From a virus, in IMG/VR virus record IMGVR_UViG_3300010389_000139, positions 1 through 24,079 of that record: DNA of 24,079 bases; one strand, given 5' to 3'. Under the pieces are notes generated by a model, which was given only the letters and a program-made list of their open reading frames with translations, was not told the origin of the DNA and made no database searches. Of the stretch, positions 1 through 5,771 are shown one piece after another (positions within the stretch are counted from its first letter, which is position 1; each line of letters starts with the position of its first letter). The position numbers and the translations under genes were made by a program.

Positions 1-11
1 GGTCTGCAATT

Positions 12-446
12 TTGAGCGAAAGCTACACCATCAAGGTTGCTGGCCGTCCAGCTCCCCAAGGCAGCAAGCGCCACGTTGGCGGTGGCAGATTCATCGAAGC
101 GTCAAAATACCTTCGACCTTGGCGAACTGCCGTTTCGACTGCTGCCAGACGCTTGACACCTGACGGCTGGCATACCAAAATGGGTGTGTCGCTCACCATC
201 ACTTTCATTCTTGCTCGCCCTAAGTCTCATTTTCGTTCCAACGGCAAACTAAAAGACACAGCGCCACGTCTTTGCCTCGGTCGCATCGGTGATCTTGACA
301 AGCTTGTTCGTGCGGTTTTTGACGCACTCACAGGCATTGCCTACGACGACGATTCTCAGGTTTTTGACTTACACGCTGAACGTCGCTACGCAGTTGGTTA
401 CGAAAAGACAGGGGCGATTATCACCGTCACTGCAATCAATGACTGA
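12..446 (+). CDS. rusA: RusA-like Holliday junction resolvase
   Basis: Predicted endonuclease that resolves four-way DNA junctions made during phage recombination or replication. The family signature lies in the second half: Gly-Asp-Leu-Asp-Lys-Leu at residues 93-98, then an aspartate cluster at 112-114 (Tyr-Asp-Asp-Asp-Ser-Gln). These match the metal-binding aspartates and the conserved lysine of Escherichia coli RusA. The N-terminal Pro-Gln-Gly-Ser (residues 15-18) is also typical, and 144 residues is close to the usual 120-140. The start shown is a TTG. The frame stays open to the left edge, so the true start may lie outside the window. The stop overlaps the ATG of the annealing-protein gene by 8 bases, so the two are probably translated together as a recombination pair. 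Family assignment is confident; substrate activity is inferred. Confidence 0.88.
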   Translation: MSESYTIKVAGRPAPQGSKRHVGGGRFIEASKYLRPWRTAVSTAARRLTPDGWHTKMGVSLTITFILARPKSHFRSNGKLKDTAPRLCLGRIGDLDKLVRAVFDALTGIAYDDDSQVFDLHAERRYAVGYEKTGAIITVTAIND

Positions 447-1149
447 AATTCCAAACCTTGCTGGCGTTGCCACTAAGGATCTTGTTGAACAAATAGGAGG
501 CGGCAAATTTTCCGCTTCTTACATCAACTGGGCGCGTACCATCAACCTCCTGCATCAACATGCACCCGGCTGGATGGTGAATTACGTCACCAACAACGAT
601 GGCGGCTTGGTTCATAAAGCGCCTGGCATGGGCGGCTACCTGCTGATTGGCTTTGAGCATGTTGACGGCACTTCAACGCCGCCACTACCTCAAGCCGTAA
701 TGGATCATCGCAACAACGCAATCCCTTACGAAAAAATTTCAGCACGCGACATCACAGACACGCAACGTCGTGGCATGTGTATGGCCGCTGCAATGACCTT
801 TGGCCTTGGTTATGAGCTATGGGCCAAAATGCCACTTGAAAGCGGGTATGCAGCTTCTGAGCCTGAGCCTGAAATGACTTCACGCCCAGCAAGCAAAACC
901 ATTACAAAAGCGGCTGAACCTGTCACAGAATCGCCTAAGGTGTCAGACCCAAGCGAAACGCCTCTCACAGAAGACGAAAAGAAAGTCTTGCGCGGTCTTA
1001 TCGTTGAAATCCCTGAAGCTTCTCGTAAGGCTTTTCTTGACCGATTCCGTGAACGTTTCGGCCTCGAACCAAACAGCAAAGTAGCTTACGCAATCACCAA
1101 GAAAAAGCACGAAGCTTTTATCCAGAGTTTGCTGCCTGAATACGCTTGA
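439..1149 (+). CDS. Single-strand annealing protein, DUF1071 (Sak-like) type
   Basis: Predicted ssDNA-binding recombinase mediator that anneals complementary strands during phage recombination. Residues 25-130 carry the family pattern: a Ser-Tyr-Ile-Asn-Trp-Ala-Arg motif near the start, then 'VMDHRNNAIP' (88-97), then an Asp-Ile-Thr-Asp...Arg-Arg-Gly-Met-Cys-Met-Ala-Ala helix ending in 'FGLGYELWA' (121-129). The last is the hallmark end of DUF1071 proteins. A linker rich in Pro, Glu and Thr (about 138-175) leads to a charged helical C-terminus of about 60 residues that may contact a partner. The ATG at 439 was chosen because it overlaps rusA by 8 bases; upstream codons in this frame lie inside rusA and look like shadow sequence. 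The total is 236 residues. Confidence 0.8.
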   Translation: MTEIPNLAGVATKDLVEQIGGGKFSASYINWARTINLLHQHAPGWMVNYVTNNDGGLVHKAPGMGGYLLIGFEHVDGTSTPPLPQAVMDHRNNAIPYEKISARDITDTQRRGMCMAAAMTFGLGYELWAKMPLESGYAASEPEPEMTSRPASKTITKAAEPVTESPKVSDPSETPLTEDEKKVLRGLIVEIPEASRKAFLDRFRERFGLEPNSKVAYAITKKKHEAFIQSLLPEYA

Positions 1150-1153
1150 TTAA

Positions 1154-1339
1154 ATGTCAAAAACACCAATTCCTCAATGGGAGCACGATGAAAAACGCCG
1201 CAAGAATCATTTTCAAGTACGGCTGGATAATGATCTAGCCACCAAGTTGCGGCATTTCATGCAAAGCCGTGACTACAACGCCAACCAGGCGCTGACCACA
1301 ATCATCTCTCGTTTTTTCAAAGGCCAAACTAATGTCTGA
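1154..1339 (+). CDS. Small ribbon-helix-helix-like protein
   Basis: A basic 61-residue protein. Residues 18-25 (His-Phe-Gln-Val-Arg-Leu-Asp-Asn) look like the DNA-contacting beta strand of an Arc/CopG-type fold. Two short helices follow: 'DLATKLRHFMQ' and 'NANQALTTIISRFF'. That arrangement suggests a dimeric DNA-binding regulator, but the fold is inferred from the pattern only. It starts 4 bases after the annealing protein and ends 8 bases into the next gene, so it belongs to the same operon. No clear Shine-Dalgarno sequence is seen, which fits coupled translation. It could regulate its own early operon, or be a DNA-binding accessory of recombination. Confidence 0.6.
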   Translation: MSKTPIPQWEHDEKRRKNHFQVRLDNDLATKLRHFMQSRDYNANQALTTIISRFFKGQTNV

Positions 1340-1619
1340 TTATCCTCAAGACGCTTTCACTCTTTGGGCAAATTGCAACAAGGACAAAAAAACTGACGGC
1401 GCTTATTGGGCGTCTGCAGAAGTTCCTGTTGAGGAGCTTCGCAAAATGTTTGCTTGGGTTAAAAACGTCGAGAAGGTTAACAATCAAAAAGGCGAAGAAT
1501 GCGTCAAAATGCGCGTCAGCCTTCGCCCTCGCACTAGCAAAGCTGGGAACGATTATTTGCTGATGGCAATCAGTGATGAAAAGCCACGGCAAGCTGACAA
1601 CGGTACTGACATCTTCTGA
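1332..1619 (+). CDS. Small protein of the recombination operon, possible SSB-like role
   Basis: A 95-residue protein that I do not assign to a named family. The first half has alternating aromatic and charged residues (Tyr-Trp-Ala-Ser near 25, then a Glu-rich helix). Residues 56-82 look like two or three beta strands separated by a basic turn (Ser-Leu-Arg-Pro-Arg-Thr-Ser-Lys-Ala-Gly-Asn-Asp-Tyr). The C-terminus is short and acidic and ends in Asn-Gly-Thr-Asp-Ile-Phe, which resembles the acidic Asp-Ile-Pro-Phe tail through which single-stranded DNA-binding proteins recruit partners. Its place after rusA and the annealing protein would suit an SSB-like helper, but this is a hypothesis. It overlaps the upstream gene by 8 bases. 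Confidence 0.7.
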   Translation: MSDYPQDAFTLWANCNKDKKTDGAYWASAEVPVEELRKMFAWVKNVEKVNNQKGEECVKMRVSLRPRTSKAGNDYLLMAISDEKPRQADNGTDIF

Positions 1620-1629
1620 TCGGTAACCT

Positions 1630-1663
1630 AAGGGCAGGCGTAGTGCATTCTGCGCCTGTTCTT
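1630..1663 (+). promoter_or_regulatory. Long hairpin just upstream of the HNH gene
   Basis: Bases 1630-1643 can pair with 1650-1663 to give a 14-bp stem (with three G-T pairs) closed by the six-base loop TGCATT. It follows the stop codon at 1619 and ends 4 bases before the ATG at 1668. No T-run follows on either strand, so it is not a standard intrinsic terminator. It could limit ribosome access to the HNH gene, protect the upstream messenger from decay, or cause pausing. The pairing is seen directly; the function is inferred. Confidence 0.5.
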
Positions 1664-1667
1664 CAAA

Positions 1668-2081
1668 ATGGCTGCCATGCTGTTTGATGATTTCGTTTAT
1701 CCCGGAAATTATGAACTACTCCGCGAATCCTACGAAATACAACAAACAACGCATTACATTGACCACGGAGAACTAATCAGCAAGCGCAAAGCAAAGCGCA
1801 ATTTTCGTCGATCAATTCTTAACGCCTGGAACAATTGTTGCGCCTACTGCGGCGAACCTGGCGACACCTTGGATCACGTAAGGCCAAAAAGCAAAGGCGG
1901 TGAAACCAAACGATCAAACCTTGTCTGCTGCTGCGCAGCGCACAACTCAAACAAAAGCTCAGCCAACTGGGTTGAATGGTTTAGGCGCCAACCCTTTTGG
2001 ACGGCGGACAAGGAAGCGACAATCTGGATATGGCTCTATCAAGATTTCAATCCTGAAGATTGGGTTCAAATTGCCAATTAA
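1668..2081 (+). CDS. HNH endonuclease
   Basis: Predicted metal-dependent DNA nuclease of 137 residues. The HNH core spans about residues 57-98: a Cys-Ala-Tyr-Cys zinc knuckle (58-61), Leu-Asp-His (68-70) carrying the catalytic histidine, Pro-Lys-Ser-Lys-Gly-Gly, then 'SNLVCCCAAHNSNKS' (83-97) with a second cysteine group and the final His and Asn. The C-terminal 40 residues are rich in Trp. A second ATG lies at 1677, so the start could be three codons later. It is not beside a terminase gene, so it is more likely a free-standing (homing-like) or recombination nuclease than the packaging HNH partner. It follows a hairpin and is followed by the sigma gene with a 42-base gap. Confidence 0.85.
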   Translation: MAAMLFDDFVYPGNYELLRESYEIQQTTHYIDHGELISKRKAKRNFRRSILNAWNNCCAYCGEPGDTLDHVRPKSKGGETKRSNLVCCCAAHNSNKSSANWVEWFRRQPFWTADKEATIWIWLYQDFNPEDWVQIAN

Positions 2082-2123
2082 CGCAAAACAAGCTGCTAGG
2101 GTACTCCCGACTTTCCTTGTATC

Positions 2124-3068
2124 ATGCAGCCTGACGCCTTCAAAACTTATCTGAATGCGATAGGCAACTATCCCTTGCTAAGTCCTGATCAAGAGATTGA
2201 GCTGTCAAGGCAAATTCATCGAATGCTTGAGCTGAAAGAGCTTGACCGTGAATTGACAGCGCAAGAAAAGCGACAAATTAAAGTTGGAGAACGCGCCAAA
2301 GAAAAGCTCATTAAAAGCAATTTAAAGCTTGTCGTTCACATATCAAAGCGATATTTTAGGCGCCTCGTCTCTAACAACATGGAGCTTATCGATTTAGTGC
2401 AAGAGGGCAATATTGGCTTGGATCGTGCTGCCGAAAAGTTTGACGGCACGAGGGGCTACAAATTCAGCACTTACGCTTATTGGTGGATAAGGCAAGCAAT
2501 CACAAGGGCAATTGATACAAGCGAGCGTGTAGTAAGGATTCCTGCCAACTCCTTAGAAAAATTATTCAGGGTTTTTAAATTTCAACACGAGCACTACATC
2601 CATAACCATCGCTATCCAACGTTATCCGAAATGGCGGCTCATGTCGAAATGAAAGAAGATGATTTAATGATGTTGCTTGAAAGATCAACACCACATAAAA
2701 GCCTTGACATGCTGGCGACAGAAGACGGTCATAAACTCTTAGACCTTATGGCAGATCAGTCTTACCTTGATGATGATTACACGCCTTCAGAAACTAAAGA
2801 ACGCCACGAAACCTTGCATGACGCTTTAGGCGCCTTAAGCGATCAACAGCGTCAAATTATTGAAATGTATTATGGCCTAAAAGACGACAAAGAGCATAGC
2901 CTAAAAGAAATAGGCGAAGCTTTAAAAATGTCTCGTGAATGCGTACGCAAGAACCGTGATCGTGCTCAACGCATCCTAAGACAACGCTTTAGTCTTTCAA
3001 TCGGAAAACAGGATCCGCCGCCACCAGTTCATGCGCCTGTCCTGTTCGACTTCAAAACTTTCTCGTAA
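2124..3068 (+). CDS. Phage-encoded sigma-70 family RNA polymerase sigma factor
   Basis: A 314-residue sigma factor that would direct host RNA polymerase to chosen promoters. Region 1.2 is at residues 4-35, with a Met-Leu-Glu-Leu-Lys-Glu-Leu linker typical of cyanobacterial primary and group-2 sigmas. Regions 2.1-2.4 span about 58-140 and include 'YKFSTYAYWWIRQAITRAI' (112-130), where the tryptophans that melt the -10 element and the Gln and Thr that read it are intact. Region 3 is at about 140-200 and region 4 at 225-295. In the region 4.2 recognition helix, Ser-Arg-Glu-Cys-Val-Arg-Lys-Asn-Arg replaces the usual Arg-Glu-Arg-(Ile/Val)-Arg-Gln-Ile-Glu. A Pro-rich tail follows. There is no long region 1.1, and no clear Shine-Dalgarno precedes the ATG. 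Likely host-acquired; promoter class unknown. Confidence 0.93.
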   Translation: MQPDAFKTYLNAIGNYPLLSPDQEIELSRQIHRMLELKELDRELTAQEKRQIKVGERAKEKLIKSNLKLVVHISKRYFRRLVSNNMELIDLVQEGNIGLDRAAEKFDGTRGYKFSTYAYWWIRQAITRAIDTSERVVRIPANSLEKLFRVFKFQHEHYIHNHRYPTLSEMAAHVEMKEDDLMMLLERSTPHKSLDMLATEDGHKLLDLMADQSYLDDDYTPSETKERHETLHDALGALSDQQRQIIEMYYGLKDDKEHSLKEIGEALKMSRECVRKNRDRAQRILRQRFSLSIGKQDPPPPVHAPVLFDFKTFS

Positions 3069-3254
3069 AAAGCCTTCAGTTTCAAGCTCTGTAATCCGGC
3101 CGACGGCTTGGCTTAACAATGTTTGCTGATAATGCGTCTGCTTTATCAGCTGCGCACACAACTTGGCGACCTGATCGTGGTCATCATGGAATAGGACGGA
3201 GCGTGCCTCACGCTCTAGTTGCAACTGCTCCTCAAGAGACAGATTGACAACCAT
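2997..3254 (-). CDS. Small helical protein, antisense to the 3' end of the sigma gene
   Basis: An 85-residue protein starting Met-Val-Val-Asn-Leu-Ser-Leu-Glu-Glu-Gln. It is mostly helical, with an N-terminal charged helix, a His-Asp-Asp-His turn, a second helix 'VAKLCAQLIKQTHYQQTLL', and 'AVGRITELE' before a basic Trp-Trp-Arg-Arg tail. The style resembles small conserved cyanobacterial proteins, but I cannot name a family. An ATG eight codons upstream (3278) and another at 3272 are possible; 3254 best fits where the pattern begins. Its last 72 bases overlap the end of the sigma gene on the opposite strand, so their messengers could pair. It is isolated from the main late operon. Confidence 0.6.
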   Translation of the reverse strand: MVVNLSLEEQLQLEREARSVLFHDDHDQVAKLCAQLIKQTHYQQTLLSQAVGRITELETEGFLRESFEVEQDRRMNWWRRILFSD

Positions 3255-3311
3255 CCAATCCGCCCAGGCCATATGCAAGCCTCAATGTTTTCTTGTCTTC
3301 AAAATAGCGCC

Positions 3312-3473
3312 ATGAAACCGCCAAAGCTAGAACAATTTGACACTAAACATGGAAAAATCTGGAGGATAACCTGTGCTGGCATGGTCAAAGAGCACCATCA
3401 AGAATGGCAGGCACGGTGCTTCTATCATCAAGCGGTCTTGATGTATGCCGGTCGTTTAGCCGATCAAGATTAA
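3312..3473 (+). CDS. Small conserved-looking protein of 53 residues
   Basis: Begins Met-Lys-Pro-Pro-Lys-Leu-Glu-Gln-Phe and continues with a beta-like 'GKIWRITCAGMVKEHHQEW' stretch and a C-terminal helix containing Cys-Phe-Tyr-His-Gln-Ala. No family is recognised. The frame is open further upstream (ATGs at 3273 and 3285), but the protein-like pattern starts at 3312. Its TAA stop interlocks with the TAA of the dCTP-deaminase-family gene on the other strand (3470-3473), so the two genes converge with no spacer. It is one of only two small genes in the switch between the plus and minus arms. Confidence 0.5.
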   Translation: MKPPKLEQFDTKHGKIWRITCAGMVKEHHQEWQARCFYHQAVLMYAGRLADQD

Positions 3474-3477
3474 ACGA
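3452..3477. terminator. Inverted repeat at convergent stop codons, possible bidirectional terminator
   Basis: TCGTTTA at 3452-3458 is perfectly repeated in inverse as TAAACGA at 3471-3477, around a 12-base loop. It sits exactly on the stop codons of two converging genes, where a two-way terminator would be useful. The stem is only 7 bp and AT-rich, and no T-run follows, so support is weak. Confidence 0.3.
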
Positions 3478-3988
3478 TGTTTGGCATGACAGTATCGTGA
3501 TTGTTGTAATGACCCGTGAGTGCATACGATTTCAACGGCACGGCTGACATCCTGAAAAACACCATCTGACCAATCTTTAAGTTTGGGTACAGCGGTAATG
3601 GATGATAACGGCGTTCGTTTTTCAGTTCAAGAGTTAGCTTGCTTCCGTGCCAACCTGGATCTGCCCAACCAGCAAGCATGTGACCGTAAAAATCGCGAGC
3701 ACGGCTTGATTTGAGTACAAATTGTGCGCTGATGCTGTCTGGCAAATTAAATTGCTCAAATGTCTCAGCCAAGCAAATTTCGTTTGGCAGCAAAAGGTAG
3801 GGATCATCTTCCGTCCGATCTGATATATCAATTCGGATCAGCTCAGGCTGATCACGAACCTCAACCATCAAGTTAGGCCCAAGACGAACATCAAGGCTTG
3901 CAGGGTTTAGCAAATCTTGAGAAAACGGCCAAACCATTTGAGACGCTTCACAAAAACTGCGAATCTCCCAATCAGCAAGAACAGACAC
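3470..3988 (-). CDS. dcd: dCTP deaminase / dUTPase superfamily protein
   Basis: Predicted nucleotide-pool enzyme that deaminates dCTP, feeding dUMP and dTTP synthesis. Visible motifs: Asn-Pro-Ala-Ser-Leu-Asp-Val-Arg-Leu-Gly (27-36), Ser-Ser-Arg-Ala-Arg near 95, 'GHMLAGWADPGWHGS', then Leu-Thr-Leu-Glu-Leu-Lys-Asn with the glutamate that acts as catalytic base in the family, and Lys-Ile-Gly-Gln-Met-Val-Phe-Phe-Arg. In the usual His-Val-Thr-Ala segment, leucine replaces threonine. At 172 residues it is slightly shorter than E. coli Dcd. The start is a GTG, 9 bases after the endolysin stop. It is the last gene of the late minus-strand unit, an odd place for a nucleotide-metabolism enzyme. Activity on dCTP rather than dUTP is inferred. 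Confidence 0.85.
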   Translation of the reverse strand: MSVLADWEIRSFCEASQMVWPFSQDLLNPASLDVRLGPNLMVEVRDQPELIRIDISDRTEDDPYLLLPNEICLAETFEQFNLPDSISAQFVLKSSRARDFYGHMLAGWADPGWHGSKLTLELKNERRYHPLPLYPNLKIGQMVFFRMSAVPLKSYALTGHYNNHDTVMPNIV

Positions 3989-3997
3989 GAATTAGCT

Positions 3998-5119
3998 TTA
4001 AGGCTTCACCAAGATAGCCCATCCTGTTGCATTTCCATCAACTTCCCAGCGTTTTAACCAATTGTTGCGACTGTATTTAATACGCTTGCCAGCTGTAAAT
4101 GAATTGTCAATGTATCCACCGTTGGCAACGTCAGCCTCACCATTGGGATCGTTAAAAACGAAGGCGTCTTCGGTATAGCCAATGCAGCAACTCCAGTGCC
4201 CGCCACCATGAGGCGCAGAGGCTGAACCATAATGCAACCAACCAACAGCAACAGGACGATTATTTCTGATCTCGTTTTCAAGCACTGCTGCTGTGCCGTC
4301 AGTAATAAATTGGGCATTCAAGCCAAGATCACGCAACGCTAAAACCTGCGCGTCACTTGATGTTGTGTCGCCAAATTTTGCACGGATTGCATTGTACTGA
4401 TCATCTGAACTGACCTTGCCGTAATACTTAGCGATCATTGCGCAAGTACTGGAAAAGCACTCTCTGTAGCCTGTGCCGCTTTTATTGTCAAGTTGATATT
4501 CATAAGGAACGTCTAAAATCCGCTGGTTGCTTGACTGAAAACCTTGATCCTTCATCAGGCGAATTAACTTTTCCGCATAACCAGGATCCGTTGCATATCC
4601 TTCTTTGACGAGCAATTTTGCACATTCGTCGGCACTTGTCGCACAATTTACGCCTTTATAGCCTTTAAAATCTTTGTACCAACGACCAACAAGATATCCA
4701 ACGCAAGCGTTTAACGTAGGAAAATTGATAAAGCTATCCGTAATTTCAATCCACTGTCCATCAATAAACTCTTTTGTAAGAACGCTGGCACCGTCACCTT
4801 TTAAACCGAAGAAGTTATTCTTTGCTGAAGTATGCTTGCCCCAGCCAGACTCAAGCGCCCATTGAGCTGCAACACACTCGGGATACTTGGCGCCAGCACG
4901 CTTGGCCGCATCAATCACACCATCCCAGGAGTTAGGCGAACTATCCGCTTTGTCTGGAACAGCTGAAGACCAAGTGTTATACCAATTTTGGTCACGGTTA
5001 AACACATCAGGAGAAGCCTTCAAGATTTGCGCTTCAAGCTCTTGCAGAGCTGCGTTTTGATGCGGTGCGCCCTTGTAGTAGCGAAACAGGTCAATCAGTC
5101 TGATCGGAGTCTTGCTCAT
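3998..5119 (-). CDS. Two-domain endolysin: glucosaminidase plus C39-like peptidase
   Basis: Predicted lysis enzyme of 373 residues. After an N-terminal segment (1-55, 'LIDLFRYYKG...') comes a GH73-like glucosaminidase domain (about 60-190). Its 'AAQWALESGWGKHTSAKNN' motif (84-102) includes the probable catalytic Glu90. A C39-family papain-like peptidase domain follows (about 202-373): 'DVPYEYQLDN' lead-in, catalytic Cys221 in Arg-Glu-Cys-Phe-Ser-Ser-Thr-Cys, His308 in 'GGGHWSCCIGY', and Asp324 in 'VFNDPNGE'. Together they could cut both the glycan and the peptide parts of peptidoglycan. No signal peptide is seen, so export should depend on a holin. The ATG at 5119 was chosen because the protein pattern begins there; the frame opens further upstream from a TTG at 5212. 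It overlaps the preceding frame by 29 bases. Confidence 0.85.
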   Translation of the reverse strand: MSKTPIRLIDLFRYYKGAPHQNAALQELEAQILKASPDVFNRDQNWYNTWSSAVPDKADSSPNSWDGVIDAAKRAGAKYPECVAAQWALESGWGKHTSAKNNFFGLKGDGASVLTKEFIDGQWIEITDSFINFPTLNACVGYLVGRWYKDFKGYKGVNCATSADECAKLLVKEGYATDPGYAEKLIRLMKDQGFQSSNQRILDVPYEYQLDNKSGTGYRECFSSTCAMIAKYYGKVSSDDQYNAIRAKFGDTTSSDAQVLALRDLGLNAQFITDGTAAVLENEIRNNRPVAVGWLHYGSASAPHGGGHWSCCIGYTEDAFVFNDPNGEADVANGGYIDNSFTAGKRIKYSRNNWLKRWEVDGNATGWAILVKP

Positions 5120-5327
5120 ACCAAGGTGCGCGAATGTGTAAGTCATCAAGACGTATTGGCGGCAAAGTCGCTGGAGGCTGCGAACGATGCCACTCTTGCT
5201 CGGCTTGATCAAGCTTATGATTTAAAGTTGCATGGAATTTTTTGCGCTGAATTACTCGCTGCAAGGTCTCCCACTGTGAACGGGTGTTGAATCGTATGAT
5301 CCAACGACCGTCTGAAGGAATCAGCTC
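5091..5327 (-). CDS. C-terminal extension of the lysis-region membrane protein, reached by predicted -1 frameshift
   Basis: A 78-residue stretch beginning Glu-Leu-Ile-Pro-Ser-Asp-Gly-Arg-Trp-Ile-Ile-Arg-Phe-Asn, followed by a Trp- and Arg-rich amphipathic helix ('QWETLQRVIQRKKFHATL') and an acidic C-terminus. It reads as real protein: hydrophobic and charged residues alternate sensibly and there is no low-complexity shadow pattern. Its frame has no ATG or GTG between the preceding in-frame stop and its own stop at 5091. Only a TTG inside (giving about 55 residues) or an ATT after an AAAGAG sequence could start it alone. It lies in the -1 frame directly after A AAA AAG (5333-5327) of the 49-residue gene, so a fused product of 126 residues is predicted. 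The last 29 bases overlap the endolysin gene. Confidence 0.6.
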   Translation of the reverse strand, partial: ELIPSDGRWIIRFNTRSQWETLQRVIQRKKFHATLNHKLDQAEQEWHRSQPPATLPPIRLDDLHIRAPWYEQDSDQTD

Positions 5328-5470
5328 TTTTTTGCCTTTAATGCTCGCAGCGCAGTGAACATAAGCTGAATCACGGAATTGTCCTTGAGCTTGCTCATGC
5401 CGATAAGCTCAGATGCCGCTGCCACGACAACCCAAAAGGCAGGATGGGCAAGGATTTGTTCAACGTGCAT
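5321..5470 (-). CDS. Short membrane protein of the lysis region, frameshift donor
   Basis: A 49-residue protein that starts Met-His-Val-Glu-Gln-Ile-Leu-Ala-His-Pro. It has one hydrophobic stretch (about residues 11-24, 'AFWVVVAAASELIG') and an amphipathic basic C-terminal half ending Leu-Lys-Ala-Lys-Lys-Ser. That shape, and the position just before the endolysin, suits a small holin-like or lysis-timing protein, though the hydrophobic part is short. Codons 46-48 plus the preceding base pattern form the heptamer A AAA AAG at 5333-5327, two codons before the TGA stop. No clear Shine-Dalgarno sequence precedes the ATG. Confidence 0.65.
   Translation of the reverse strand: MHVEQILAHPAFWVVVAAASELIGMSKLKDNSVIQLMFTALRALKAKKS
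5327..5333 (-). other. Candidate -1 ribosomal frameshift site A AAA AAG
   Basis: On the minus strand the codons GCA AAA AAG AGC TGA end the 49-residue gene. The heptamer A AAA AAG fits the X XXY YYZ rule and equals the well-known slippery site of E. coli dnaX. A shift of -1 leads into GAG CTG ATT and an open frame of 78 codons. Only a weak 4-bp hairpin (CTGA/TCAG, five-base loop) is seen two bases downstream, so a stimulatory structure is not obvious. Confidence 0.55.
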
Positions 5471-5499
5471 GATCAATATGCTTTGATTCAATCCTAATC

Positions 5500-5748
5500 C
5501 TATTGGCTGGCTTTGCCTTCAAGTGCAGCAAGCCTGACATCATGGCTATTCAGCTTTGAATACATCTCACGTCGATCTTCTTTCATGTCCTGATGCAGCT
5601 CTTCAAGTTTGCCAGCGATGCTTTCCACCGCCATCGTCAGCCTGATGACAGCTTCGCGTGATTCGTTGTTGCGCTTGCTAAAGCCTGTTGCGGATAAACC
5701 AGCCACACCAATGGAGGCGCCTACAACTGCAGCAACTAACTCAATCAT
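5500..5748 (-). CDS. Small membrane-anchored coiled-coil protein of the lysis region
   Basis: An 82-residue protein. Residues 3-20 form an N-terminal Gly/Ala/Val-rich membrane helix, and residues 28-80 a charged coiled coil ('SIAGKLEELHQDMKEDRRE' in the middle). It would sit in the inner membrane with the coiled coil on one side. Together with the neighbouring 92-residue protein it resembles holin or spanin-like lysis helpers, but no named family is certain. A perfect AAGGAGG Shine-Dalgarno lies 6 bases before the ATG, the strongest ribosome-binding site in this part, so high expression is likely. It ends 29 bases before the next small membrane protein. Confidence 0.7.
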   Translation of the reverse strand: MIELVAAVVGASIGVAGLSATGFSKRNNESREAVIRLTMAVESIAGKLEELHQDMKEDRREMYSKLNSHDVRLAALEGKASQ

Positions 5749-5771
5749 GGTGGGCCTCCTTCACTTCGATT

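Noticed and set aside
289-438. Start of the annealing-protein frame at 289
   Set aside because: This part lies wholly inside rusA in another frame and has no family pattern. The ATG at 439 with an 8-base overlap is the sensible start.
2071-2102. TTGCCA ... TAGGGT as a promoter for the sigma gene
   Set aside because: The spacer is 20 bases and both boxes are poor matches, so I do not support it.
1900-2154. 84-codon plus-strand frame across the HNH end and sigma start
   Set aside because: It overlaps two well-supported genes in a different frame and has no recognisable protein pattern.
5120-5212. Extended endolysin start (TTG at 5212 or ATG at 5146)
   Set aside because: The added residues look like a shadow of the overlapping -1 frame, and the protein pattern begins at 5119.
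4988-5290. 100-codon plus-strand frame opposite the lysis region
   Set aside because: It is antisense to the frameshift extension and endolysin start, which read as better proteins on the minus strand.
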